A DNA stretch of 33,076 bases, taken from NCBI RefSeq assembly GCF_002206635.1, contig NZ_NGUO01000005.1, positions 32 through 33,107 on the forward strand, given 5' to 3'. Below, one piece after another: positions 25,452 through 33,076 of this stretch. How positions within the stretch are numbered: the first letter of the stretch is position 1; each line of letters starts with the position of its first letter. The notes under the pieces are model-generated. The model was not told where the DNA came from. It made no database searches and saw nothing but the letters and a program-made list of their open reading frames with translations. This DNA comes from Polynucleobacter aenigmaticus. Lineage in GTDB: Bacteria > Pseudomonadota > Gammaproteobacteria > Burkholderiales > Burkholderiaceae. The translations under genes and the position numbers were made by a program.

Positions 25452-27335
25452 ATGTCCTATAAATCAGAACACGAACGCTCCATTAAAGACCCAGATAGTT
25501 TCTGGGGAGAGCAGGCAAAACTTATTCATTGGGAAAAGCCATTTAATAAGGTTCTGGATTATGCGAACCCTCCGTTTGCTAAATGGTTTGAAGGTGGTTT
25601 AACCAATCTTTGCTACAACGCAGTCGATCGCCACTTGAAGGATCGTGCCGATCAAATCGCTTTAGTTGCCGTTTCTACAGAAACCAATCTAGAAAAAGCG
25701 TACACATTTAAAGAGCTCTACGAAGAAGTTAATCGTATGGCGGCAATTTACAAAGCCAACGGTGTTCAAAAGGGTGATCGTGTATTGATTTACATGCCAA
25801 TGATTGCTGAGGCTTGCTTTGCGATGCTGGCTTGTCTACGTATTGGTGCGATTCACTCTGTGGTATTCGGTGGCTTTGCATCCCATAGCCTGGCATCACG
25901 TATTGATGATGCCAAACCAAAAATGATTGTGACTGCCGAGGCAGGTGCTCGTGGTGGTAAGGCCGTTCCTTACAAGCCATTACTAGATGAGGCAATTACT
26001 CTGGCTAGTTACAAACCAGAAAAAGTCTTGATTGTGAATCGCGGTCTGACTGAGTTCACTATGGTAGCCGGGCGTGACTTAGATTACGCCGCTGAGCGCC
26101 AAAAACATCTCAGCGACTTAGTTCCTATCGAGTGGGTTGATGCAACCCATACTTCATATATTTTGTACACCTCAGGTACTACTGGCAAGCCGAAGGGCGT
26201 TCAGCGTGACACTGGTGGCTATGCTGTTGCTTTGGCGGCATCTATGAAGCATATTTTCTGCGGCAACCCAGGTGAGACCATGTTCTGTACATCTGATATT
26301 GGTTGGGTCGTCGGTCACAGCTACATTATTTATGCGCCATTGCTCAACGGTATGGCAACCATCATGTATGAAGGTACGCCGCTACGTCCGGATGCTGGTA
26401 TCTGGTGGGAGTTAGTTGAGAAGTACAAAGTGTCAGTCATGTTCTCTGCGCCAACCGCAGTGCGTGTGCTGAAAAAGCAGGATCCTGCATTCCTCACCAA
26501 ATACGATCTCTCAAGTCTGCGTGCATTGTTCTTGGCGGGCGAACCTTTGGATGAGCCAACAGCGACTTGGATTCATGATGCAATTAAGAAGCCAATTGTG
26601 GACAACTACTGGCAGACAGAAACTGGTTGGCCGATGCTGGCAATTCAGCGTGGTGTAGAAGTCATGCCACATAAGTTTGGTTCGCCTGGTGCCCCTTCTT
26701 TTGGTTACAACATGAAGCTCTTGGATGACGCCACCTCAGAAGAGTTGGGTCCAAATAAGAAGGGTGTGATTGCAATTGAAGGCCCATTGCCTCCAGGTTG
26801 CATGCAAACTGTTTGGGGTGATGACAAGCGTTTCGTGAGCACCTATTGGGAAACTATTCCCGGTAAGACGATTTACTCTACCTTTGACTGGGGTATCAAG
26901 GATGAGGACGGATACTTCTTTATCTTGGGCCGTACTGATGACGTGATTAACGTTGCCGGTCACCGCTTGGGTACGCGCGAGATCGAGGAAAGTATTTCCA
27001 GTCACCCTAATATCTCTGAAGTGGCAGTAGTCGGCATTGAGGACAAGCTCAAAGGTCAGGCGGCAATTGCCTTTGTCATACCGAAGGATGCTTCAAATAC
27101 TGCTACTCTGGAAGCTGAATGCATGAAGACGGTGGACACGACATTGGGCGCGATTGCTCGTCCAGGACGCGTTTATGTAGTCACGGCATTGCCCAAGACC
27201 CGTTCCGGCAAGATCGTTCGTCGCGCACTCCAAGCGATTGCTGAAGGGCGTGATCCTGGGGACATCAGCACCATGGAAGATCAAACCGTTTTAGCTCAAA
27301 TCAAGATCATCATCGAGCAAAGCGCGAAGTCTTAA
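25452..27335 (+). CDS. prpE: Propionate-CoA ligase
   Basis: AMP-forming acyl-CoA synthetase (627 residues) of the PrpE type, making propionyl-CoA from propionate, ATP and CoA. The N-terminal ACAS domain (DPDSFWGEQAKLIHWEKPFNKVLDY in outline) marks the acetate/propionate group. The P-loop-like motif YTSGTTGKPKG is at residues 239-249, YWQTETGWP follows, and GRTDDVINVAGHRLGTREIE is the hinge. The C-terminus carries PKTRSGKIVRRAL, whose second lysine is the usual acetylation-controlled catalytic residue. ATG at 25452 is preferred over a TTG two codons upstream. No prpBCD genes are adjacent. A related acetyl- or acryloyl-CoA ligase activity cannot be excluded. Confidence 0.93.
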   Translation: MSYKSEHERSIKDPDSFWGEQAKLIHWEKPFNKVLDYANPPFAKWFEGGLTNLCYNAVDRHLKDRADQIALVAVSTETNLEKAYTFKELYEEVNRMAAIYKANGVQKGDRVLIYMPMIAEACFAMLACLRIGAIHSVVFGGFASHSLASRIDDAKPKMIVTAEAGARGGKAVPYKPLLDEAITLASYKPEKVLIVNRGLTEFTMVAGRDLDYAAERQKHLSDLVPIEWVDATHTSYILYTSGTTGKPKGVQRDTGGYAVALAASMKHIFCGNPGETMFCTSDIGWVVGHSYIIYAPLLNGMATIMYEGTPLRPDAGIWWELVEKYKVSVMFSAPTAVRVLKKQDPAFLTKYDLSSLRALFLAGEPLDEPTATWIHDAIKKPIVDNYWQTETGWPMLAIQRGVEVMPHKFGSPGAPSFGYNMKLLDDATSEELGPNKKGVIAIEGPLPPGCMQTVWGDDKRFVSTYWETIPGKTIYSTFDWGIKDEDGYFFILGRTDDVINVAGHRLGTREIEESISSHPNISEVAVVGIEDKLKGQAAIAFVIPKDASNTATLEAECMKTVDTTLGAIARPGRVYVVTALPKTRSGKIVRRALQAIAEGRDPGDISTMEDQTVLAQIKIIIEQSAKS

Positions 27336-27359
27336 AGCTAGTTCAGCATTAGTCAAATC

Positions 27360-27387
27360 AGCCCCTCAGTCGCATGACTTGGGGGCT
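27360..27387 (+). terminator. Long hairpin after prpE, probable terminator or transcript-end structure
   Basis: AGCCCC (27360-27365) pairs with GGGGCT (27382-27387), and the stem continues inwards through one wobble, one mismatch and AGTC/GACT to a GCAT loop: about 11 paired positions of 12. It is 24 bases after the prpE stop. The following bases (GGTTACCTTC) are only weakly T-rich, so efficiency is uncertain. Confidence 0.55.
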
Positions 27388-27406
27388 GGTTACCTTCTGA
27401 GCCTAA

Positions 27407-27433
27407 TTGACTGGGAATCCAAGGGTTTATACG
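27407..27433 (+). promoter_or_regulatory. Candidate promoter for the carA-carB operon
   Basis: TTGACT (27407-27412) matches five of six -35 positions, and TATACG (27428-27433) four of six -10 positions, with a short 15-base spacer. It would give a leader of about 130 bases before carA. Other weak pairings are possible (for example TTGTCA at 27448), so this is tentative. The 235-base gap between prpE and carA otherwise holds the hairpin above and the carA leader. Confidence 0.3.
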
Positions 27434-27570
27434 CAAAACTGGTATCATTGTCAGATTCAAAACTTAATAAATTACCCTAGCGCTTAAAGACACTCACCTC
27501 CCGCACAAACAGTCCTGGGTTGGTCTTTTTGGGGTGTTGAGCGTCGGATGGAGCAGGGACTGGAGATGGT

Positions 27571-28773
27571 TTGTCACCCTTGCTTCCTTCTTTTCCCCCA
27601 GCCGTGTTGGCTTTAGCCGACGGCACACTATTTCCCGGTCTTAGCATTGGCGCCCCTGGCGAAACTACTGGCGAAGTCGTTTTTAATACCGCACTTACTG
27701 GCTATCAAGAGATCATTACTGATCCTAGTTACTCACGCCAAATCGTGACCTTGACCTATCCCCATATCGGAAACGTTGGGGTGAATGGGCAAGATGCCGA
27801 GTCGGATCAGATTCATGCTGCCGGGTTGGTCGTAAAGGACCTCTCTAAGCGAGTATCTAATTTCCGCTCTGAAGAAAGTCTCGATAGCTACCTCACCAAA
27901 GCGGGCGTGGTCGGCATTTCCGGAATCGACACCCGTAAGCTCACTCGCATCCTGCGTGACAAAGGCGCTCAGTCTGGCGCGATTGTTGCTGGCAAGATGG
28001 GTGATGACGTAGAGGTTCTCGGTAAGCAAGCCTTGGAATTAGCAAAAGCCTTTCCTGGTATGTCTGGTTTAGATCTGGCTAAAGTGGTCACAACTAAGAC
28101 TTCCTATGAATGGCGTGAAGCCGAGTGGGACCTGCATGGTCCTGATGGCAAACCTGCATACAGAACTATAGATATCAGCAAGCCAATCAAAAAAGTCGTT
28201 GCTTATGACTTTGGTGTGAAGCGCAATATTTTGCGTATGCTGACTGAGCGAGGCTGCGAGTTAACCGTAGTGCCTGCACAGACTAGCGCTGCTGATGTAC
28301 TGGCAATGAAACCAGATGGCGTGTTCTTCTCAAATGGCCCTGGAGATCCCGGTCCTTGTGATTACGCGATTGCCGCTGCAAAAGAAATTATTGAAAAGGG
28401 TATTCCCACCTTTGGCATTTGCTTGGGCCATCAAATTATGGGCTTGGCCGCTGGTGCCAAAACATTGAAGATGAAGTTTGGTCACCATGGTGCCAACCAT
28501 CCCGTAAAAGATTTGGATACTGGGCGCGTAGCAATTACGTCTCAGAACCACGGTTTTGCTGTGGATGCCAATACCTTGCCCGAGAATATTCGTGTCACGC
28601 ATGTGTCTTTGTTTGATGGATCGCTGCAAGGGCTTGCCTGGAAAGATAAGCCTGCCTTGTGTTTTCAAGGTCACCCTGAGGCCTCGCCTGGTCCTCATGA
28701 TATTGCCTATTTATTTGATCGTTTTGTGGAGCTAATGAATGCTACCGATGTTGGCAATAAGGGAGGCAAATAA
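27571..28773 (+). CDS. carA: Carbamoyl-phosphate synthase small (glutaminase) subunit
   Basis: Glutaminase subunit (400 residues) of carbamoyl-phosphate synthetase, which releases ammonia from glutamine for CarB in arginine and pyrimidine synthesis. N-terminal CPSase domain: [20 protein letters not shown], then [13 protein letters not shown]. Class I glutaminase domain: nucleophile C284 in [13 protein letters not shown], with the His-Glu pair in [13 protein letters not shown]. No ATG is in frame at the start: TTG at 27571, 5 bases after GGAG, or TTG at 27580, which gives [15 protein letters not shown] and matches the family's usual N-terminus as I remember it. An out-of-frame ATG at 27566 overlaps. 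The stop shares one base with the carB ATG (TAATG). Confidence 0.94.
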   Translation: MSPLLPSFPPAVLALADGTLFPGLSIGAPGETTGEVVFNTALTGYQEIITDPSYSRQIVTLTYPHIGNVGVNGQDAESDQIHAAGLVVKDLSKRVSNFRSEESLDSYLTKAGVVGISGIDTRKLTRILRDKGAQSGAIVAGKMGDDVEVLGKQALELAKAFPGMSGLDLAKVVTTKTSYEWREAEWDLHGPDGKPAYRTIDISKPIKKVVAYDFGVKRNILRMLTERGCELTVVPAQTSAADVLAMKPDGVFFSNGPGDPGPCDYAIAAAKEIIEKGIPTFGICLGHQIMGLAAGAKTLKMKFGHHGANHPVKDLDTGRVAITSQNHGFAVDANTLPENIRVTHVSLFDGSLQGLAWKDKPALCFQGHPEASPGPHDIAYLFDRFVELMNATDVGNKGGK

Positions 28774-31700
28774 TGCCTAAGCGTAGCGACATTAAGAGCA
28801 TCCTCATTATTGGCGCTGGTCCAATTGTGATCGGACAGGCTTGTGAGTTTGATTATTCTGGTGCACAGGCTTGCAAAGCTTTGCGTGATGAAGGTTATAA
28901 AGTTATTTTGGTAAACAGTAATCCTGCAACCATCATGACTGATCCAGAGATGGCCGACGTGACTTACATCGAGCCAATTACATGGGAAGTGGTGGAGCGC
29001 ATTATTGCCACCGAAAAGCCGGATGCAATTTTGCCAACGATGGGTGGACAAACCGCCTTGAACTGTGCACTTGATTTGCATCGTCATGGCGTTCTTGAAA
29101 AATATGGTTGCGAGTTGATTGGCGCTTCGCCTGAAGCGATTGATAAAGCGGAAGATCGCCAGAAATTTAAAGATGCGATGACCAAAATTGGTCTGGGCTC
29201 TGCCAAGTCTGGTATTGCGCATTCCATGGATGAGGCGCATGAAGTACAACAACGTATTCAGAAGGAGACTGGCAACGTAGGTTTCCCGGTAGTGATTCGT
29301 CCTTCATTCACCATGGGTGGTTCAGGTGGCGGCATTGCTTACAACCGTGAAGAGTTTGAAGAGATTTGTAAACGCGGCTTGGATTTGTCGCCAACTCGCG
29401 AGCTCTTGATTGAAGAGTCTCTATTGGGTTGGAAAGAGTTCGAGATGGAAGTGGTACGTGACCGCGCCGATAACTGCATCATCGTTTGCTCAATCGAAAA
29501 CTTAGACCCAATGGGTGTGCACACCGGCGACTCCATTACGGTTGCTCCTGCACAAACTTTGACGGATAAAGAATATCAAATCATGCGCAATGCATCGATT
29601 GCCGTGTTGCGTGAAATTGGTGTTGACACTGGCGGCTCGAATGTTCAGTTCTCCATCAACCCAGAGGATGGCCGCATGATCGTCATTGAGATGAACCCAC
29701 GTGTTTCACGTTCATCTGCATTGGCCTCCAAGGCAACCGGATTCCCAATAGCGAAGATTGCTGCAAAACTTGCGGTGGGTTACACCCTGGATGAGTTAAA
29801 GAACGACATCACTGGCGGTGCAACTCCAGCATCATTTGAACCATCAATCGATTATGTGGTTACGAAGATTCCTCGCTTTGCGTTTGAAAAATTCCCACAG
29901 GCGGATTCTCGTTTAACTACACAGATGAAATCCGTAGGCGAGGTAATGGCCATTGGCCGAACCTTCCAAGAGTCTTTCCAGAAGGCACTCCGTGGCTTAG
30001 AGGTCGGCGTTGACGGCCTAGATGAATTTTCTACAGACTTAGATGACATCATTCAAGAAATCGGCGAGCCAGGTCCGGACCGTATTTGGTATTTAGCGGA
30101 TGCTTTCCGTATGGGAATGGGTCTCGATGAGATTTATAACGAGACTAAGGTCGACCCTTGGTTCTTGGAGCAAATCGAAGAGCTCGTAACAATGGAGACT
30201 GAGCTTAAACAGCGCAAGATCGATAGCTTATCCGCTCCTGAATTGCGTTTTATTAAGCAAAAAGGTTTCTCAGATCGTCGCTTGGCTAAGTTGTTGGGTG
30301 TAGATGCGTCCTCAGTTCGCGCTGCGCGTCACCGCCTCAAAGTAGTTCCTGTCTACAAGCGGGTAGATACCTGCGCTGCTGAGTTCTCAACCAACACGGC
30401 CTACTTGTATTCCACCTACGAAGCAGAGCATGGCGAGTGCGAATCACAACCCACCACCAAAGACAAGATCATGGTTTTAGGTGGCGGACCGAATCGCATT
30501 GGTCAAGGTATTGAGTTTGACTATTGCTGCGTTCATGCTGCTTTAGCAATGCGCGAAGATGGTTATGAAACCATCATGGTCAACTGCAATCCAGAAACCG
30601 TTTCTACTGACTATGACACTTCTGATCGTTTGTACTTTGAGCCATTGACGCTCGAAGACGTTCTGGAAATCGTGGCCATTGAAAAACCCAAAGGTGTAAT
30701 CGTGCAGTACGGCGGTCAGACGCCGTTGAAGTTGGCTTTGGATCTCGAGGCAAATGGCGTTCCAATCATTGGAACATCGCCAGACATGATTGATGCTGCC
30801 GAAGATCGCGAGCGCTTTCAGAAGCTATTGCATGAGTTGAACTTGCGTCAGCCGCCTAATCGTACCGCCCGTGCGGAAGATGAGGCTCTGAAGCTTGCTG
30901 AAGAAATTGGCTATCCATTAGTTGTCCGTCCTTCCTATGTATTGGGTGGTCGTGCGATGGAAATCGTGCATGATGGTCGTGATCTCGAGCGCTATATGCG
31001 TGAGGCGGTCAAGGTTTCTCATGACTCACCAGTCTTATTGGATCGATTCTTAAATGATGCGATTGAGTGTGATGTGGACTGTATTAGTGATGGTCAACAG
31101 GTATTCATCGGTGGTGTGATGGAGCATATTGAGCAAGCCGGTGTTCACTCTGGTGACTCCGCCTGTTCATTGCCCCCTTACTCTTTATCGGATGAGACGG
31201 TTGCAGAGATTAAGCGTCAAACTGGAGCAATGGCCAAGGGTCTGAATGTGATCGGTTTGATGAACGTTCAATTTGCGATTCAGAATGTGGATGGCAAAGA
31301 TGTTATTTACGTCCTCGAAGTCAACCCACGCGCTTCTCGTACTGTGCCGTTTGTTTCCAAGGCTACTGGTTTGCAGTTGGCCAAGATTGCAGCTCGCTGC
31401 ATGGTGGGGCAAACTTTGGAACAGCAGGGCATTAAGAATGAAGTGAAGCCTGCTTACTACTCAGTAAAAGAAGCGGTATTCCCATTTAATAAGTTCCCGG
31501 GCATTGATCCGATTCTTGGGCCTGAGATGCGATCCACTGGTGAAGTAATGGGTGTTGGTAAAACCTTCGGTGAAGCACTCTTTAAGTCTCAGTTGGGTGC
31601 TGGTATTAAGTTACCTAAGAGTGGCACTGTAGTGTTGACTGTGAAAGACAGCGATAAGCCTAAAGCGGTTGAAGTGGCTAAGCTCTTACATCAGTTGGGA

Positions 31701-32036
31701 TTCCCAATGGTGGCTACCAAGGGGACTGCTGCAGCAATCGAAGCAGCTGGTTTACCAGTCCGCGTGGTAAATAAAGTAAAAGATGGTCGCCCGCACATTG
31801 TTGACTTGATCAAGAATGGCGAGATCTCACTCGTATTTACTACTGTTGATGAGACCCGAACGGCCATTGCTGATTCACGATCTATTCGTACTAGCGCTCA
31901 AGCTAATAACGTGACTTACTACACCACGATTAGTGCGGCTCGTGCAGTGATGGATGGTTTGATGACTTCGCAAAATGGCAACAAAGAGTCTCTTGAAGTA
32001 TATTCCTTACAGAATCTGCATAAGACTCTCAATTAA
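28773..32036 (+). CDS. carB: Carbamoyl-phosphate synthase large subunit
   Basis: Synthetase subunit (1087 residues), which makes carbamoyl phosphate from bicarbonate, ammonia and two ATP. Two homologous ATP-grasp halves are visible: the first has [21 protein letters not shown] and [15 protein letters not shown], the second [21 protein letters not shown] and [15 protein letters not shown]. The oligomerisation domain lies between them ([20 protein letters not shown]). The C-terminal MGS-like domain (about residue 945 onward, [19 protein letters not shown]) binds allosteric effectors such as UMP or ornithine in this family. It is translationally coupled to carA and followed after 19 bases by greA. 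Confidence 0.98.
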   Translation: MPKRSDIKSILIIGAGPIVIGQACEFDYSGAQACKALRDEGYKVILVNSNPATIMTDPEMADVTYIEPITWEVVERIIATEKPDAILPTMGGQTALNCALDLHRHGVLEKYGCELIGASPEAIDKAEDRQKFKDAMTKIGLGSAKSGIAHSMDEAHEVQQRIQKETGNVGFPVVIRPSFTMGGSGGGIAYNREEFEEICKRGLDLSPTRELLIEESLLGWKEFEMEVVRDRADNCIIVCSIENLDPMGVHTGDSITVAPAQTLTDKEYQIMRNASIAVLREIGVDTGGSNVQFSINPEDGRMIVIEMNPRVSRSSALASKATGFPIAKIAAKLAVGYTLDELKNDITGGATPASFEPSIDYVVTKIPRFAFEKFPQADSRLTTQMKSVGEVMAIGRTFQESFQKALRGLEVGVDGLDEFSTDLDDIIQEIGEPGPDRIWYLADAFRMGMGLDEIYNETKVDPWFLEQIEELVTMETELKQRKIDSLSAPELRFIKQKGFSDRRLAKLLGVDASSVRAARHRLKVVPVYKRVDTCAAEFSTNTAYLYSTYEAEHGECESQPTTKDKIMVLGGGPNRIGQGIEFDYCCVHAALAMREDGYETIMVNCNPETVSTDYDTSDRLYFEPLTLEDVLEIVAIEKPKGVIVQYGGQTPLKLALDLEANGVPIIGTSPDMIDAAEDRERFQKLLHELNLRQPPNRTARAEDEALKLAEEIGYPLVVRPSYVLGGRAMEIVHDGRDLERYMREAVKVSHDSPVLLDRFLNDAIECDVDCISDGQQVFIGGVMEHIEQAGVHSGDSACSLPPYSLSDETVAEIKRQTGAMAKGLNVIGLMNVQFAIQNVDGKDVIYVLEVNPRASRTVPFVSKATGLQLAKIAARCMVGQTLEQQGIKNEVKPAYYSVKEAVFPFNKFPGIDPILGPEMRSTGEVMGVGKTFGEALFKSQLGAGIKLPKSGTVVLTVKDSDKPKAVEVAKLLHQLGFPMVATKGTAAAIEAAGLPVRVVNKVKDGRPHIVDLIKNGEISLVFTTVDETRTAIADSRSIRTSAQANNVTYYTTISAARAVMDGLMTSQNGNKESLEVYSLQNLHKTLN

Positions 32037-32055
32037 TTTAAGTTAGGTTAGAAGC

Positions 32056-32532
32056 ATGAGCACAATTCCAATTACTAAGCATGGTGCAGAACTTCTCAAA
32101 GAAGAGTTGTATCGTCTTAAGCATGTTGAGCGTCCATCCGTCATTATTGCGATCTCCGAAGCACGTGCCCAGGGTGATCTCTCTGAGAACGCTGAGTACG
32201 ATGCCGCCAAAGAGAAGCAAGGCTTTATTGAGGGGCGTATTCAGGATCTTGAGGGCAAGCTTTCAGCTGCACAGATCATTGACCCCGCTAACCTAGATGT
32301 AAATGGACGTATCGTATTTGGTGCAACTGTAGATCTCGAAGACCTTGAAGATGGTACAAAGCTCACTTATCAAATCGTGGGTGACGATGAAGCTGACATC
32401 GCTGTAAACAAGATCTCAATTAGCTCCCCAATTGCCCGTGCCTTAATTGGCAAAGAAGAGGGCGATGTGGTGGCTGTTCAAGCTCCTGGCGGTAATCGCC
32501 AAGTAGAAATCCTCGCGGTTCGTTACATTTAA
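32056..32532 (+). CDS. greA: Transcription elongation factor GreA
   Basis: Transcript-cleavage factor (158 residues, the normal length) that rescues backtracked RNA polymerase. The N-terminal coiled coil (about residues 1-75) ends in the loop [17 protein letters not shown], whose acidic D41 and E44 hold the magnesium in the polymerase active site. The C-terminal FKBP-like domain binds polymerase ([20 protein letters not shown]). It follows carB by 19 bases, with AGGTTAG as a weak ribosome-binding site. The carA-carB-greA order is common in betaproteobacteria, so co-transcription is likely. Confidence 0.97.
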   Translation: MSTIPITKHGAELLKEELYRLKHVERPSVIIAISEARAQGDLSENAEYDAAKEKQGFIEGRIQDLEGKLSAAQIIDPANLDVNGRIVFGATVDLEDLEDGTKLTYQIVGDDEADIAVNKISISSPIARALIGKEEGDVVAVQAPGGNRQVEILAVRYI

Positions 32533-32551
32533 TAGTTCTAAGTCATTTCAT

Positions 32552-33037
32552 ATGAAGACTCTGGATACTTCTAGTTACTTAGGGGCTCAAAGAATCTTCA
32601 TTCTGATTGCAGGCTTATGGGTGGGAAGCCTCCTTACTGTGGGCTATCTCGTTGCTCCAGCTATCTTTAGCACTATGACGGATCGCCAAGCAGCTGGTAT
32701 GGTTGCTGGTAGCATCTTCAGGTTGGAGGCTTATCTAAGCATGATCGTATGCATCGGCTTAATGGTGCTGGCCAATCTCTTAGTTAATCGTAGCCTTCAC
32801 CAATTTAAAATCATTCGCTGGCTTTTATTGGCAATGTTGTTTTGCTCGGTTGCCGCTGCTTTTGTCTTTATTCCTTGGATGAATGCCCTAAGAGATAACG
32901 CGCTAGCGCAAGGCATGCCAGTGATGCTTTCTCCTTCGGCAATGCTGTTCGGTAGATTGCATGGCGCTTCGAGCATTCTGTTCATGATCCAAAGCGCCCT
33001 TGGAATCTTCTTGGTCTGGCGACTGACTAAGCGATAA
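32552..33037 (+). CDS. DUF4149 family integral membrane protein
   Basis: Small membrane protein of unknown function (161 residues). Four hydrophobic segments are seen at about residues 12-34, 50-72, 86-108 and 136-157. DUF4149 features include the first-helix pattern LIAGLWVGSLLTVGYLVAPAIF and a later GRLHGASSILFMIQSALG. It lies 19 bases after greA in the same orientation; this position downstream of greA is typical for the family in Burkholderiales. The remaining 39 bases of the window hold no gene that can be recognised. Confidence 0.85.
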   Translation: MKTLDTSSYLGAQRIFILIAGLWVGSLLTVGYLVAPAIFSTMTDRQAAGMVAGSIFRLEAYLSMIVCIGLMVLANLLVNRSLHQFKIIRWLLLAMLFCSVAAAFVFIPWMNALRDNALAQGMPVMLSPSAMLFGRLHGASSILFMIQSALGIFLVWRLTKR

Positions 33038-33076
33038 GTATTCGCAAGAATCAACAGAACACCAGCAATAAAAAAA

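Noticed and set aside
28707..29252. Minus-strand frame of 181 codons over the carA-carB junction
   Set aside because: Shadow of carB codon usage; the opposite strand has all motifs of carbamoyl-phosphate synthase.

Overview
The window reads as ordinary chromosome of a betaproteobacterium of the Burkholderiaceae, most like Polynucleobacter. This rests on the protein sequences, the moderate base composition, the nuoJKLMN and carA-carB-greA-DUF4149 gene orders, and an orphan Bug-type receptor. It is an inference; no database was searched. Coding density is high, and I see no tRNA, rRNA, CRISPR array, insertion sequence or prophage.

Layout. Positions 2-5724 hold the membrane-arm end of the complex I operon (3' part of nuoJ, then nuoK, nuoL, nuoM, nuoN), closed by a terminator-like hairpin. 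Next come a NUDIX ADP-ribose pyrophosphatase and a DUF1178 protein (5831-7019). A complete polar amino acid-type ABC importer follows (7110-10001: lipoprotein receptor, permease, ATPase, permease) and ends at a symmetric terminator shared with the convergent mmsA (10076-11596, minus). Divergent from mmsA are an old-yellow-enzyme family oxidoreductase and an orphan tripartite-tricarboxylate receptor. Then come a SprT-like zinc protein and an AT-rich TPR/O-GlcNAc-transferase-like gene, split by a one-base frame change at a T7 run (14626-16694).

The minus-strand block 16681-23191 contains dnaQ, an RND pump with its periplasmic adaptor, rnhA and a YafS-like methyltransferase, with gloB and mltD leaving divergently. 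This resembles the gloB/yafS/rnhA/dnaQ neighbourhood of E. coli, but with a two-gene efflux system between rnhA and dnaQ. The right end carries propionate-CoA ligase (prpE), then carA-carB-greA and a DUF4149 membrane protein.

Functional links: most of the window is core metabolism and maintenance (respiration, pyrimidine and arginine precursor synthesis, replication fidelity, R-loop removal, methylglyoxal detoxification, peptidoglycan turnover). Small-molecule uptake and propionate or methylmalonate-semialdehyde use are added to this. The parts most worth a second look are the frameshifted glycosyltransferase with its homopolymers and exact TPR-unit repeats, the efflux pair between rnhA and dnaQ with its long cytoplasmic adaptor extension, the terminator placed inside dnaQ coding sequence, and the non-ATG start of carA behind an overlapping ATG mini-ORF. 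I did not find a clearly new multi-gene system.
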